In this document: positions 52,870 through 61,987 of the stretch, one piece after another
How the letters are laid out: each line of letters opens with the position of its first letter
Position numbering within the stretch: the first letter of the stretch is position 1
From: Pseudoselenomonas ruminantium
GTDB lineage: Bacteria; Bacillota; Negativicutes; Selenomonadales; Selenomonadaceae
NCBI RefSeq assembly: GCF_900104055.1
Contig: NZ_FNJQ01000013.1
Coordinates: 1 to 64,000 of the forward strand
Length of the DNA: 64,000 bases
Reading direction: 5' to 3'
Position numbers and translations under genes: made by a program
Notes under the pieces: generated by a model
Databases searched by the model: none
What the model saw: only the letters and a program-made list of their open reading frames with translations
What the model was told of the DNA's origin: nothing

Positions 52870-54582
52870 TTAAAAATAAATGCCGCCGCGCAGCCAGAAG
52901 CGGCCTCTTGCATGGCTATTGTCACTTTTCGGCTGCTCGGCTCCTATTGCCCAGCCATAATCAGCCCGCAGGAAACATTCATTGCGGCGGGTATAAAGTA
53001 ATCCCAACCCGCAGCCCTGCAGATAACGGTGATTTTCTCCCAATCCTTGTTTTTGCTTGTTGATCTGCACGCCGCCATGATCAAAGGAGCCTGCCAGCTG
53101 CCATTTGTCTTTCCGCCCTGGCGGAGTCAGGCTATAGCGCAGTTCTGCCCTCACGAGGTATCCCATATCCCCTGAGGCCTCACTTGTCGGATACGCCCGG
53201 ACACCACTGGCTCCGCCCAAGGAAAAATGTTCCGAAGAATCCAGATTGGAGCTGGCCAGCTGTCCTCGGGCAGATAACCACAGTTCCAGCCGATGCGCCA
53301 GATATTGCCGTTCCAAAAGATTCAAATTCAGCTTGTGAAAAGTTCCTGCGGTTTGAGACCGTTGTCCCTGCCGCCTGCCTTCCGCATTATCAAAGCCTAA
53401 CGTACCCCATTTATAATCCGCCCGCCAGCTGAAAGCGCTTCTGCCGTCCATATCATCACCAAACAACGACAGAACTGCCCCCTTGCTATGCTTGCGCACA
53501 CAGGAGTCAAACGCCCGCATTTCATCGGTCAGGGCATTCTGCTCATAGTAAATCCCCGTATAAAGATTATGGAACTGACTGCGCCGTAAAGCATATTCCC
53601 ATCCCATAGTTCCCCGGCGGGAAATACCATAGGCATTTATATGCTCGTACACATCTCCTAAGTTATAGGAAAGCATATTATAGCCCAAAATCAGCCGCAA
53701 ACCATCGCGCCCCATGGGCAAACGATATTGAAGTCCATAATTATAAAGTTTTGCGCCCGTTACATTCCCATTGAAATCCAGCTGATCACCCTCATGGGCG
53801 GGATTCAGAAAATCATAAGCCAGGCCATATTCATTGTAACCTGTGTAACGGTTGCCATAATTATCAGCAGTGATAAGACCACACTTGCCTTTGTAATTGG
53901 ACAGCTCAATCTTCACCGAGGTCGTCCCCGTTTTCCTTCCCGGCAGCAAAGTTGCCTTAGCATCAGCACCAGCTAAATCCGAAAGCAGCCATACTGCCCG
54001 TTCTAATTTTTTACGGGTTAAATGTTCACCGGGCTTCAAAAAACGGATTTCCCGATGCACAGATTGATCATGGATTTTTGTCCGGTTATCTACGGTTACC
54101 TCATCCAGACGTCCTATCTGCACGACATACTCCACTATGCCGCCGCTGATTTTCTGTACGGGGATATAGCACCGCGCCAAAAGATATCCATGCTTGCGGA
54201 AGTAAGCCGTAATCTTATCAGCGCCTTCCTGCAATTCCTGAAAGGTCACCATCTTCCCTTTATAGGGTGTCAGCAAAGCCTGCAGTGTACTGTCTCTGTA
54301 AATATCCTGCCCGCTAAGCTTGAATCCGTTCACCTGGATCTTCACCTCTGCCGGCATATGCAACGGGGGACGTTTTGACTCCGGCATGGCAATTTCTGCC
54401 TTCCCCTTATCCTTCTGTGACTGCTGCGAAAATTCCTTATCCCGCTGTGCACCTGCCAATGAACCTGCATCGGGCATATCCGGTGGAGGTACTGCCACCG
54501 CACCTTCAGCCAAACTTCCACTTCCAGCAATCAATGCTCCCGTCAATACAAATAACTTAAAACTCTTCTTCAAATAATCCAC
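52870..54582 (-). CDS. Two-partner-secretion outer-membrane transporter (TpsB, ShlB/FhaC family)
   Basis: Exports TpsA across the outer membrane. The 570-residue protein has a signal peptide (KKSFKLFVLTGALIAGSGSLAEG), a proline-rich linker, a POTRA_2 domain (about 80-160: IQVNGFKLSGQDIYRDSTLQALL), a second POTRA-like segment (about 165-230) and a C-terminal beta-barrel (about 240-570) ending in a Phe (RGGIYF), the usual assembly signal. The start is taken at GTG 54582; the frame stays open to 54861, but that part overlaps the CAP-domain gene. Ends 15 nt before tpsA. Confidence 0.92.
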   Translation of the reverse strand: MDYLKKSFKLFVLTGALIAGSGSLAEGAVAVPPPDMPDAGSLAGAQRDKEFSQQSQKDKGKAEIAMPESKRPPLHMPAEVKIQVNGFKLSGQDIYRDSTLQALLTPYKGKMVTFQELQEGADKITAYFRKHGYLLARCYIPVQKISGGIVEYVVQIGRLDEVTVDNRTKIHDQSVHREIRFLKPGEHLTRKKLERAVWLLSDLAGADAKATLLPGRKTGTTSVKIELSNYKGKCGLITADNYGNRYTGYNEYGLAYDFLNPAHEGDQLDFNGNVTGAKLYNYGLQYRLPMGRDGLRLILGYNMLSYNLGDVYEHINAYGISRRGTMGWEYALRRSQFHNLYTGIYYEQNALTDEMRAFDSCVRKHSKGAVLSLFGDDMDGRSAFSWRADYKWGTLGFDNAEGRRQGQRSQTAGTFHKLNLNLLERQYLAHRLELWLSARGQLASSNLDSSEHFSLGGASGVRAYPTSEASGDMGYLVRAELRYSLTPPGRKDKWQLAGSFDHGGVQINKQKQGLGENHRYLQGCGLGLLYTRRNECFLRADYGWAIGAEQPKSDNSHARGRFWLRGGIYF

Positions 54583-54612
54583 ACTCTTTTCTGCAATAAC
54601 TTCCCAAAAGAA

Positions 54613-54646
54613 AAGACTACCTGCGTTCTCTGACACAAGTAGTCTT
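54613..54646 (-). terminator. Terminator between the CAP-domain gene and tpsB
   Basis: AAGACTAC pairs with GTAGTCTT around an 18-nt loop, followed on the minus strand by TTCTTTTGG, about 30 nt past the stop at 54678. It may only partly separate the CAP gene from tpsB/tpsA, since no other promoter for tpsB is evident. Confidence 0.6.
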
Positions 54647-54677
54647 GCAAGGTATTCGCTTTCAGCAATGCCGCTTC

Positions 54678-55127
54678 TCAATCGCGGATCAATACCTGCG
54701 CCCAATAATAATAGCCATCTAAGCCCTTGGTGCAGGCAATCCCCATTTTCGTATAATGACGGTTGAGAATGTTCGCCCGATGTGCCGGTGAAGCCATCCA
54801 TGCCTGAACGATCTCCGCAGCCTCGGCGTCCGTGCTGACTGCCAGGTTCTCTCCGAACCATGAGTAAGGAACATCTTCCATCACTGACTGTGCACTGCGT
54901 CCATCCGGACGCTGATGTGCAAAATGCACGCCCGCTTCCCGGGCTCTGGTTTCAGATATCGCCGTCAGGCCCTCGTCCATGGCCAAGGGCTGCAAACCGA
55001 CGGCCAGCCGTTCTGCATTGACACAATTCAGCACATCCCCAGCCAAGCCGGAAGCCATTGCCGATGATGTCAACATAACCAATACCGCAAATACCAGCAG
55101 GGAAAACATCCGCCGCAAAAGGTTCAT
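54678..55127 (-). CDS. Secreted CAP/SCP-domain protein (YkwD type)
   Basis: A 149-residue protein with a signal peptide (LLVFAVLVMLTSSAMA) and a single CAP domain: LNCVNAERLAVGLQPLAMDEGL, ARERGVHFAH-like AREAGVHFAHQRPDGRS, WFGENLAV, IVQAWMASPAHRANIL and MGIACTKG. His and Glu of the putative cleft are present. CAP proteins are secreted and of mostly unknown function. AGGAAAG lies directly before the ATG. The gene has a long structured leader (about 55128-55323). Confidence 0.9.
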   Translation of the reverse strand: MNLLRRMFSLLVFAVLVMLTSSAMASGLAGDVLNCVNAERLAVGLQPLAMDEGLTAISETRAREAGVHFAHQRPDGRSAQSVMEDVPYSWFGENLAVSTDAEAAEIVQAWMASPAHRANILNRHYTKMGIACTKGLDGYYYWAQVLIRD

Positions 55128-55323
55128 CTTTCCTGCCTCTTTCGTTTGCTGCCGTCACTTCTTCCTTATGAGCACCAAGTCTCCACACTTCTTGCCCTCC
55201 TGCCCTGCAGGGAAGTCCAAAGCCCGTCACAAACCAGCGAACCCTCATCCTAAATGAGAGTGTCTCCTGCTGGCGCAAACATCTCATGCCTGCGCGATAT
55301 CGTTATGTAATTATCCCTTACTT
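55128..55323 (-). ncRNA. Structured 5' leader of the CAP-domain gene
   Basis: From the promoter below to the start codon, the transcript can form two clear hairpins: 55273-55295 (GCGCA/TGCGC) and 55234-55273 (outer CCAGC/GCTGG, inner ACCCTCAT/ATGAGAGT, closed by a 5-nt loop), plus GC-rich sequence at 55190-55215. I compared it from memory with common riboswitch classes (c-di-GMP, c-di-AMP, glycine, Mn, THF) and saw no match. Confidence 0.4.
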
Positions 55324-55329
55324 TCCCTC

Positions 55330-55358
55330 ATTATAGCCTAAAATGAATAAGCAAGCAA
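55330..55358 (-). promoter_or_regulatory. Putative promoter of the CAP-domain gene
   Basis: Minus-strand TTGCTT, 17 bp, TATAAT. Sequence up to 55457 is otherwise AT-rich with no gene. Confidence 0.6.
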
Positions 55359-55457
55359 TAACTTCTGTCAGAAAACTGCACGTTTTCTTTTAATCCATAA
55401 ATATTGTTATATTTTCTTTTATTCGCAGAAATTATGAAAAATCCTGCATAAAAATGA

Positions 55458-55502
55458 AATAGAGCGATGGTAACAGTTTCACAAACTGTTCCTCGCTCTA
55501 TT
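55458..55502 (-). terminator. Terminator of tyrS
   Basis: Long hairpin: AATAGAGCGA pairs with TCGCTCTATT, and AACAGTTT with AAACTGTT in the inner part. TTTCATTTTTATG follows on the minus strand. Confidence 0.85.
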
Positions 55503-55505
55503 GCT

Positions 55506-56714
55506 TTAGTTCGTCAGTTTATAATATTTTTTCTTGCCCTTCTTCACGATGGCCTCGCCATCCTTGAAGTCAGCTTCTGCGAGCACATAATCGGCATCGC
55601 TGACCTTCTCGTCATTGAGAGACAGGCCATTCTGCTGGATCAGACGGCGGCCTTCACCCTTGGAGGCGAATACCTTGCCAACCACCAATGCATCGAGCAG
55701 CTTCTGGCCGACTTCTGCCTTGACTTCGGGAATATCGGCACCAGCACCGCTGCCACCGAACATCGCCTCGGCAGAAGCCTGTGCCTTGTTAGCTTCTTCT
55801 TCGCCATGGACGATTTTCGTCACTTCGTAAGCCAGTACCTTCTTGGCTTCGTTGATGGCGGCATCCTTGAGCGCACCCAGACGGCGGACTTCATCCATCG
55901 GCAGGAAGGTCAGCAGTGCCAGGCAGTTTTCTACATCAGCATCATCCACATTGCGCCAGTACTGATAGAACTCGTACGGGCTGGTCTTCTCGGCATCGAG
56001 CCAGAGAGCACCACCAGCGGTCTTACCCATCTTCTTGCCATCGCTCTTGGTCAGCAATTTATTGGTCAGGCCGTATACAGCCGTGTTGTTCTTGCGGCGG
56101 TTGAGTTCTACACCCGCAATGATGTTGGACCACTGGTCATCGCCGCCCATTTCGAGCTTACAGCCATAACGGCGGTTGAGTTCCAGGAAGTCATAGCCCT
56201 GCATGACCATGTAGTTGAATTCCAGGAAGGTCAGGCCCTTTTCCCATCGCTGCTTGTAGCAGTCAGCGGCCAGCATGCGGTTGACCGTGAAGCAGGCACC
56301 GACCTCGCGCAGCAGGTCAATGTAGTTGAGCTTGCGCAGCCAGTCGCCATTGTTGACCATGATGGCCTTGTCATCGCTGAAGTCGATGAAGCGGGCAATC
56401 TGCTTCTTGAAGCATTCGCAGTTATGCTCGATGTCTTCATCCGTCAGCATCCTGCGCATGTCGGTACGGCCGGACGGATCGCCTACCGTACCCGTGCCGC
56501 CGCCCACCAGGCAGATGGGACGATGGCCCGCCCGCTGCATATGCGCCATGGCCATCAGGGCAATGAAATGTCCCGCATGGAGGCTGTCAGCAGTGGGGTC
56601 AAAACCAATATAGAATGTCACGCGCTCCTTATCGAAAAGTTCCCGCAGTTCCGCTTCATTGGTGCACTGCGCAATAAAACCGCGTTCCTGTAATGTGTCA
56701 AATACGTTTGCCAA
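55506..56714 (-). CDS. tyrS: Tyrosyl-tRNA synthetase
   Basis: Charges tRNA-Tyr. The 402 residues contain [16 protein letters not shown] (HIGH-like), [27 protein letters not shown], the KMSKS-like [15 protein letters not shown], and a C-terminal S4 domain. Start is set at TTG 56714, just after AAAGGAGAGAG; no ATG is near. It follows the PBP1A gene by 26 nt and may share its transcript. No T-box leader fits in this gap. Confidence 0.95.
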   Translation of the reverse strand: MANVFDTLQERGFIAQCTNEAELRELFDKERVTFYIGFDPTADSLHAGHFIALMAMAHMQRAGHRPICLVGGGTGTVGDPSGRTDMRRMLTDEDIEHNCECFKKQIARFIDFSDDKAIMVNNGDWLRKLNYIDLLREVGACFTVNRMLAADCYKQRWEKGLTFLEFNYMVMQGYDFLELNRRYGCKLEMGGDDQWSNIIAGVELNRRKNNTAVYGLTNKLLTKSDGKKMGKTAGGALWLDAEKTSPYEFYQYWRNVDDADVENCLALLTFLPMDEVRRLGALKDAAINEAKKVLAYEVTKIVHGEEEANKAQASAEAMFGGSGAGADIPEVKAEVGQKLLDALVVGKVFASKGEGRRLIQQNGLSLNDEKVSDADYVLAEADFKDGEAIVKKGKKKYYKLTN

Positions 56715-56740
56715 CAAACTCTCTCCTTTTACTTGGTCTA

Positions 56741-58846
56741 TCAATTCCGGCCCTTGCCTACACCGTCACCGGGTTCCGGGGCCACCACTGGCGGCATGGC
56801 CGGTGCATTCCCGGATTTATTGCCATTGCCAGCAGGCGCTGCCTTGTTTTCGGCATTCTCTTTGCCATCCTTCTTATCAGCAGCCTTTTTATCCTCTTTT
56901 TTCTTGTCGTCCTTCTTGTGAAGTTCCTGTTTATGGTCGTCTTCCAGTTCACCGACACCACCATAATTGCTGGAACGTGAACCATCAAAATTCCGGGCCG
57001 GTGTCTGGGCTACCGCCTTCTGCATGAAGGCCTTCCAGATTTCCGCCGGCAGATGTCCGCCCATGATGCCTCTGGTCGGGGTATTGTCATCGTTACCAAT
57101 CCATACGCCCGCTACCAGATCCGGCGTATAGCCTACGAACCATGCGTCGTTGTAATTACTGGTCGTACCAGTCTTGCCTGCGGCTGGCCGGCCGATATTT
57201 GCCCGGGTACCCGTGCCTTTCTTGATGACATCTTCCAGCATGTCCGTGAGCTCTGCTGCACTGGACTCGCTGACTACACTGCGCTGCTTGGGCTCGTTCT
57301 GCTCCAGCACCTTGCCGTTGCGGTCAAGGACCTTCACGATTACCACTGGCTCCACATGGACACCCTTATTGGCAAAGGTACCATAAGCGCTGGTAATCTC
57401 CAGCGGTGTTACCCCCTTGGTCATACCGCCCAAAGCCGTAGCCAATTGACGGTCATTGGAGGGGCCTTCCAGCACAAAGGTGGAAATACCCATTTCCTGC
57501 GCGTAATAGATTGGTTTGTCAATGCCCAGTTTCTGCGCAATCTTGACCGTCGGTACATTCATGGAATAACGGGCCACTTCCCGCATAGTAACCTTGCCGC
57601 TGAAGTTACCGCTGTCATTCCGGGGCCGCCAGCCATTGATATCAATCGGGCTGTCATTGATCACCGTATTCGGCGTGAACTTATTCTCCAGGGCAGCGAC
57701 AAACACGAAGGGTTTGAAAGCCGAACCCGGCTGACGCACTGCCATTGTCGCACGGTTGAACTGGTCATTGCCGCGGCCGCCCACCATGGCCTTCACATAG
57801 CCATTATGCGGATCGATGGCCACCAAAGCCATCTGCGGCTGCGCCAGTCCATTGCCATCTGTTTTATAGGTAGGCAGTTTGCTGACGGTTTCTTCAGCGG
57901 CCTTCTGCATATCCATATCGATGGTGGTATAGATCTTCAAACCTTCCTTATAGACTGCATCTGCACCGTATTTATCAATCAGCTTCTGCGTTACATAGTC
58001 AATGAAGTAAGTCGCTACGCCAGTCTCACTCTTCTTGGCCGGCTTGACCAATTTCATATCCTCTTTTTTCGTCTTTTCTGCTGTCGAACGGTTGATATAA
58101 CCATACTTTTCCATCTGGTCGAGCACAACAGCCTTACGTTCCTGCGCAGCCTGCAGATTGTTCATTGGAGAATAATAGTTCGGGCTTTTGGGAATACCTG
58201 CCAGCATTGCACACTCGTTAAGGTCCAAATCCTCGACATCCTTGCCGAAGTAAGTCTGGGCTGCAGCCTGTACGCCATAAGCCCCCTGCCCGAAGTAGAT
58301 CTGGTTCAGGTACATCTCCAGGATTTCTTTTTTGGTATACTGACGCTCCAGCTGCAAAGCCAGGAAAACTTCCTGCACTTTACGGGTAAGCGTGCGCTCC
58401 TGCGTCAGATAGGCATTCTTGGCCAGCTGCTGCGTGATGGTCGAACCACCCTCAGCCACACCATGCCCCCGGATATTGGTATACAAAGCGCGGGCAATAC
58501 CACGCGGATCAACACCTGAATGCTCATAAAAGCGATTGTCCTCCACTGCCACAAATGCATCCTGCAGCTGCTTGGGAACCTGCGCGATCTTCACCGGGCG
58601 GCGATTCTCCGCCGCGTGGACATTCGCAATTTCATTGCCATTGATATCATAGATCTGCGAAGATGCCGGTGGCAAGATATCGTTAGCCAGATCCGGCTTG
58701 GTATTCATACTGGCGGTAAGAAATCCACAGCCAATACCGGTAACCATGACCATGATGATCAGGCCAAAGCCCAAGACAACTCGCTTGAACGTTCCGCCGG
58801 ACTTTGCAGAACGTTTCTGACGGCTCGTATTTGAACGTTTATCCAT
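56741..58846 (-). CDS. Class A penicillin-binding protein (PBP1A type)
   Basis: Bifunctional peptidoglycan glycosyltransferase and transpeptidase, 701 residues. Seen: a basic N-terminus and one membrane anchor ([20 protein letters not shown]), the GT51 domain ([40 protein letters not shown]), and the transpeptidase with [10 protein letters not shown] (SxxK), SMN in ARYSMNVP, and [10 protein letters not shown] (KTG). The C-terminal tail is Lys/Asp/Pro-rich and probably disordered. AAGGAGG lies 6 nt before the ATG at 58846. Confidence 0.95.
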   Translation of the reverse strand: MDKRSNTSRQKRSAKSGGTFKRVVLGFGLIIMVMVTGIGCGFLTASMNTKPDLANDILPPASSQIYDINGNEIANVHAAENRRPVKIAQVPKQLQDAFVAVEDNRFYEHSGVDPRGIARALYTNIRGHGVAEGGSTITQQLAKNAYLTQERTLTRKVQEVFLALQLERQYTKKEILEMYLNQIYFGQGAYGVQAAAQTYFGKDVEDLDLNECAMLAGIPKSPNYYSPMNNLQAAQERKAVVLDQMEKYGYINRSTAEKTKKEDMKLVKPAKKSETGVATYFIDYVTQKLIDKYGADAVYKEGLKIYTTIDMDMQKAAEETVSKLPTYKTDGNGLAQPQMALVAIDPHNGYVKAMVGGRGNDQFNRATMAVRQPGSAFKPFVFVAALENKFTPNTVINDSPIDINGWRPRNDSGNFSGKVTMREVARYSMNVPTVKIAQKLGIDKPIYYAQEMGISTFVLEGPSNDRQLATALGGMTKGVTPLEITSAYGTFANKGVHVEPVVIVKVLDRNGKVLEQNEPKQRSVVSESSAAELTDMLEDVIKKGTGTRANIGRPAAGKTGTTSNYNDAWFVGYTPDLVAGVWIGNDDNTPTRGIMGGHLPAEIWKAFMQKAVAQTPARNFDGSRSSNYGGVGELEDDHKQELHKKDDKKKEDKKAADKKDGKENAENKAAPAGNGNKSGNAPAMPPVVAPEPGDGVGKGRN

Positions 58847-58932
58847 ACGCTGCCTCCTTAAATTTATACTTTCCCATTGTAACACACTCAATCGATTTAT
58901 GCCACCCTGTTGGCCTTTTCCATAGGAAAAAT

Positions 58933-58961
58933 TTGACGAAGCTACGCCCTTCCACTATAAT
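58933..58961 (+). promoter_or_regulatory. Putative promoter of the SpeD-like gene
   Basis: TTGACG, 17 bp, TATAAT; about 33 nt upstream of the ATG. Confidence 0.75.
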
Positions 58962-58994
58962 GTATGTTATAAAATTACGAAGGAGCGAGAACGC

Positions 58995-59456
58995 ATGAAA
59001 ATCTTAGCCCGTCACTTGACCGCGGATTTATTCAACTGCCAGAACAATCAGTTGACCGATAACAATCTCATTTTAGATATGCTCAAAAAGATTCTGCAGG
59101 ACCTGGAGATAAGACTGATCAGCCATACCATCGAGACCTTGGAAGACGACCATCATGTGGTCATGCTGATCTTGAGCGAGGGCCATATCACCCTGCAGAT
59201 TTATCCGCAGCTGAAATATGTCGCTATGGACATCTTCCTCTGCCAGGAAGATGCTGAACCAGACAAGCTCGGCCAGGCTGTACGCAGTTTCTTCAAACCG
59301 GACAAGATCAAGACCACGGTACTGAAGCGCGGCGACTTCGGCACGGCCAAGGAACTCAAGCCCAAGGTCAAGACCAAGGTTGCCCCCCTGCGCAAGATCC
59401 ATAACACTGGTGCTAAGGTCATCCGTATCCTGGCCCGTCGCAACAATCCGCAATAA
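58995..59456 (+). CDS. SpeD/AdoMet decarboxylase homologue lacking the autocatalytic serine
   Basis: A 153-residue protein that aligns, without gaps to about residue 90, with bacterial AdoMet decarboxylases (recalled Thermotoga enzyme): MKILARHLTADLFNC matches MKSLGRHLVAEFYEC, and LSEGHITLQIYP matches ISESHLTIHTWP. The serine that is cleaved to make the pyruvoyl cofactor (Ser63) is Gly63 (GGC at 59181), and the processing His68 is Gln68 (CAG at 59196). Cys83 is kept. So it should neither self-cleave nor decarboxylate AdoMet by the usual route. A basic C-terminal extension (about 118-153) is additional. GAAGGAG precedes the ATG; own promoter and terminator. No spermidine genes are nearby. Confidence 0.85.
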   Translation: MKILARHLTADLFNCQNNQLTDNNLILDMLKKILQDLEIRLISHTIETLEDDHHVVMLILSEGHITLQIYPQLKYVAMDIFLCQEDAEPDKLGQAVRSFFKPDKIKTTVLKRGDFGTAKELKPKVKTKVAPLRKIHNTGAKVIRILARRNNPQ

Positions 59457-59476
59457 TTGCATACTCCACAATAACA

Positions 59477-59511
59477 AAGGTGCTGATAACCACTTGGTCC
59501 ATCAGCACCTT
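59477..59511 (+). terminator. Terminator shared by the SpeD-like and PAS-GGDEF genes
   Basis: An 11-bp perfect stem (AAGGTGCTGAT/ATCAGCACCTT) between convergent genes, with CTTTATTT on the plus strand. Confidence 0.8.
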
Positions 59512-59513
59512 CT

Positions 59514-60806
59514 TTATTTCTCACTTATACCTCTCGGTGTCAGCTTATCCTTGATGTCTTCATAAAACACATATTTTCCCCGACAATACTCCTTCACATA
59601 ATAGAGAGCATCATCGCTGCGCTGCAGCAGCGTATCCAACGATACCTTATTGTCATGAGCCGCAGCCACACCAACACTCATGGACAGATGGCCAAAACTC
59701 TGATCCAGATCGAACTGATTTCTGGCCGTCGTACAGAGCGTATCCAGTATCCTGCACATCTCTGCCCGCTCCGGCACGGAGAAAATAGCCACCACAAACT
59801 CATCGCCACCAAGCCGAGCAATGAAATCATCGGGGAATACATTCTTCAGCACCTCACTGACCATCATCAGCGCTGCATCACCGAACTGATGTCCATAGGT
59901 ATCATTAAGCTGCTTGAAATAATCCAGATCGATGTAGCAAAGCGTCAGCGGTCCCCGACGATGTTTATCCAAATATTGATAGAAATAACGTCTGTTCGCC
60001 AGCTGTGTCAGTTCGTCCGTACGGGAAATCTGCAGGATGCGCTCCTGATTGGCACATTCTTCCGTCACATCCGTGGCAGCTCCAATGTTACCAATCATCA
60101 TACCATTTTCATCAAAAACAGGCGTTTTATAGGTCTTCAACTTCCTCAAACCCAGTCGAGAATGCAATACCTTTTCCTCAAACAACGTGGTCTGCTGCAT
60201 TTTGGCAATGGCTTCATCCGTCTCCAGACAAACAAATTCACCCTCAGCATACTGCTCCGGCGTTATGCCCCAGATTTCGTGGTGTTTTTTACCTAACACC
60301 TCAGACATGGACTTGCCTACCATCTCACAGAAAGCCTTGTTGACCTTCACGTGATGCCCTTCCATATCCTTGAACCACACAAATCCTGGCATCGTATCAA
60401 TAACGGTCTGCAGGCAATTCTGCGTATTCCAGAAACATCTTTGCCGATACAGATTATCCAACAGCTGCCGGCAATAAAATCTCAGTAATTCATCTGACAG
60501 CGGCACAGGCCAGATATGCTGCACCCGCCCTAACTTTTCCTGCGGCCAGATCGTGTTTGTCGGGGCACACACCACCAAATCGGTGCTTTCCCCAAATAAA
60601 TGATTGATATCATCTGTTTTCCACGGTATATGCTCCCCCAGCACAACCGCCGAGCAACGTGAATCGACTAAATCTGCTGCCTCCTGAAGTGTCGCCGCTG
60701 CTTCAATCCGCAACCGGCCATCCTTGGGCAAAGGCAAGCTTTTCAGCACATTCGCGGTATGCTCCGTCATACCTACCATAACGACAAACAGGTGACAAAG
60801 ATACAT
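59514..60806 (-). CDS. PAS-GGDEF diguanylate cyclase
   Basis: Probably makes c-di-GMP. In 430 residues: an N-terminal receiver-like region (1-115) without an obvious acceptor aspartate, a PAS domain (about 125-255: VIDTMPGFVWFKDMEGHHVKVNKAFCEMVG, quoted loosely), and a GGDEF domain (from about 270) with DELTQLANRRYF, DLDYFKQLNDTYGH and RLGGDEFVVAIF intact. No membrane helix beyond a short hydrophobic start. ATG 60806 has GAGGGG 9 nt upstream, better than the 60881 start. Confidence 0.9.
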   Translation of the reverse strand: MYLCHLFVVMVGMTEHTANVLKSLPLPKDGRLRIEAAATLQEAADLVDSRCSAVVLGEHIPWKTDDINHLFGESTDLVVCAPTNTIWPQEKLGRVQHIWPVPLSDELLRFYCRQLLDNLYRQRCFWNTQNCLQTVIDTMPGFVWFKDMEGHHVKVNKAFCEMVGKSMSEVLGKKHHEIWGITPEQYAEGEFVCLETDEAIAKMQQTTLFEEKVLHSRLGLRKLKTYKTPVFDENGMMIGNIGAATDVTEECANQERILQISRTDELTQLANRRYFYQYLDKHRRGPLTLCYIDLDYFKQLNDTYGHQFGDAALMMVSEVLKNVFPDDFIARLGGDEFVVAIFSVPERAEMCRILDTLCTTARNQFDLDQSFGHLSMSVGVAAAHDNKVSLDTLLQRSDDALYYVKEYCRGKYVFYEDIKDKLTPRGISEK

Positions 60807-60942
60807 AATCATCCACCCCTCAAAGCTTATGATTTCATCATACAACAAGAGTGATTCACCGTCAACAACAACTTCAACCATGAATCCATCCTTTTAAATT
60901 ACTTATCCCCACCGACCTTCCTTTGAAACTCAAAAAAAATAT

Positions 60943-60971
60943 TTGACAGGGATGGATAATTCTGTTAATAT
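60943..60971 (+). promoter_or_regulatory. Promoter of tRNA-Leu
   Basis: Near-consensus TTGACA, 17 bp, TAATAT, about 30 nt before the tRNA. A small hairpin (AGCAAC/GTTGCT, 60982-60999) lies in the 5' leader. Confidence 0.8.
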
Positions 60972-61002
60972 ATTCTTTGTCAGCAACGTTCGAGTTGCTA
61001 TC

Positions 61003-61089
61003 GCCGGCGTGGCGGAATTGGCAGACGCAGCAGACTCAAAATCTGCCGTTGGCAACAACGTATCGGTTCAAGTCCGATCGCCGGCACCA
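61003..61089 (+). tRNA. tRNA-Leu (anticodon CAA)
   Basis: An 87-nt cloverleaf: acceptor stem GCCGGCG/CGCCGGC, anticodon stem GCAGA/TCTGC with loop CTCAAAA (anticodon CAA, reads UUG), a long variable arm as in class II tRNAs, T-loop GGTTCAAGTCC and encoded CCA. It reads the codon that is also the frequent TTG start here, although initiation uses the initiator tRNA. Confidence 0.97.
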
Positions 61090-61101
61090 CTTGAAATTCA
61101 A

Positions 61102-61130
61102 GGCTCCGTGAGGTTTCACGGGGCTTTTTT
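61102..61130 (+). terminator. Terminator of tRNA-Leu
   Basis: CCGTGA/TCACGG stem with outer GC pairs, followed by TTTTTTG. Confidence 0.8.
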
Positions 61131-61150
61131 GTTGTATAATCGAAAATATT

Positions 61151-61183
61151 TACAGCCACTACTACAGCCACTACTACAGCCAC
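61151..61183. repeat. Short tandem repeat
   Basis: A 12-bp unit ACAGCCACTACT occurs almost three times in tandem downstream of the tRNA terminator. No function evident; the flanking 61131-61209 stretch shows no gene. Confidence 0.6.
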
Positions 61184-61209
61184 CAGATTTTGATTGGTTT
61201 TGTTAAATT

Positions 61210-61250
61210 CACTTACATACCCCTCGCTTTTGGCAAGGGGTATGTAAGTG
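61210..61250. terminator. Long perfect hairpin downstream of the 61268 gene
   Basis: A perfect 15-bp stem (CACTTACATACCCCT/AGGGGTATGTAAGTG) with an 11-nt loop. No T-run on the minus strand, so it is not a classical terminator for the leftward gene; on the plus strand TTGTTTTT follows 8 nt later. Confidence 0.5.
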
Positions 61251-61267
61251 TCAAAGTTGTTTTTAAA

Positions 61268-61798
61268 TCAAAGGTAATTTTTTGCAATAATCCAAATGGA
61301 TGAGACCGCATAACCAAGGATGCAGAGCAGGATGAAAGTGTCAAGATAATACCATTTCTTAGCACCAGCTTTGGTCATCCTTTGGGCGATATCATCCAAC
61401 CGGATGTAGCTTTTGCTGGCTAGACTGGCCGTAAAGCCGGAAAGCTGCCCTCCTTCTCTGGCGGTGGCAGCCATGCGGGCGATTTCCTGCACGCGGCTGT
61501 CCTTGAAGTATTCCGGCATTTCCAGATAACGCTTGATCTGTGCGAATTTATTCTCATACACGCTCAGGTAGATTTCCCTGTGGCGCTTATAATAGCGCCG
61601 TATCTGCAAGGCCGTAATCACGGCCAGCGTCACATCTGTCCAGGAATAAGTCAGAGCATGATTGTGCGCTGACTCTGCGCCTACAGATGCAAGCACGAAC
61701 AGGAAGAAAATCCCTTCCGTTGATTGTGACAAGGCTTTCCGCCATAACATGAATATCGGCATAGGTGGATTCCCTACAAAAACCGTCAGTTTTCTCAA
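61268..61798 (-). CDS. Membrane protein of unknown function
   Basis: A 176-residue protein with hydrophobic segments near residues 30-45 and 55-70 and a C-terminal helix (TFILLCILGYAVSSIWIIA). The central part is basic and helical (RRYYKRHREIYLSVYENKFAQIKRYLEM). The start is set at TTG 61798, just after GGGAGGTC; the upstream ATG at 61822 has no site. Not recognised. Confidence 0.65.
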   Translation of the reverse strand: MRKLTVFVGNPPMPIFMLWRKALSQSTEGIFFLFVLASVGAESAHNHALTYSWTDVTLAVITALQIRRYYKRHREIYLSVYENKFAQIKRYLEMPEYFKDSRVQEIARMAATAREGGQLSGFTASLASKSYIRLDDIAQRMTKAGAKKWYYLDTFILLCILGYAVSSIWIIAKNYL

Positions 61799-61987
61799 TA
61801 CAAGACCTCCCATAAGCTTCATCTGTCTTTATTGTAACATAAAATAACCTTGCGACCAATAGAGCCAGACGGACAGCTGACTGGTAAAATGTAGTCACAA
61901 GATTAGCATTTTATACGAAATTATGATAGAATATAACGACTATAAAGCCATTCAATCTATATATTCGCAAAGACAGGTGGAAACCAT

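Noticed and set aside
55128-55323. c-di-GMP or c-di-AMP riboswitch in the CAP-gene leader
   Set aside because: I do not find the conserved cores of these classes; kept only as an unclassified structured leader.
61151-61183. Short repeats beside the tRNA as an integration site
   Set aside because: No integrase or phage gene is near and no duplicate of the tRNA 3' end is visible.
60943-61206. 87-codon plus-strand frame across the tRNA
   Set aside because: It reads through tRNA-Leu, its promoter and its terminator; not a gene.
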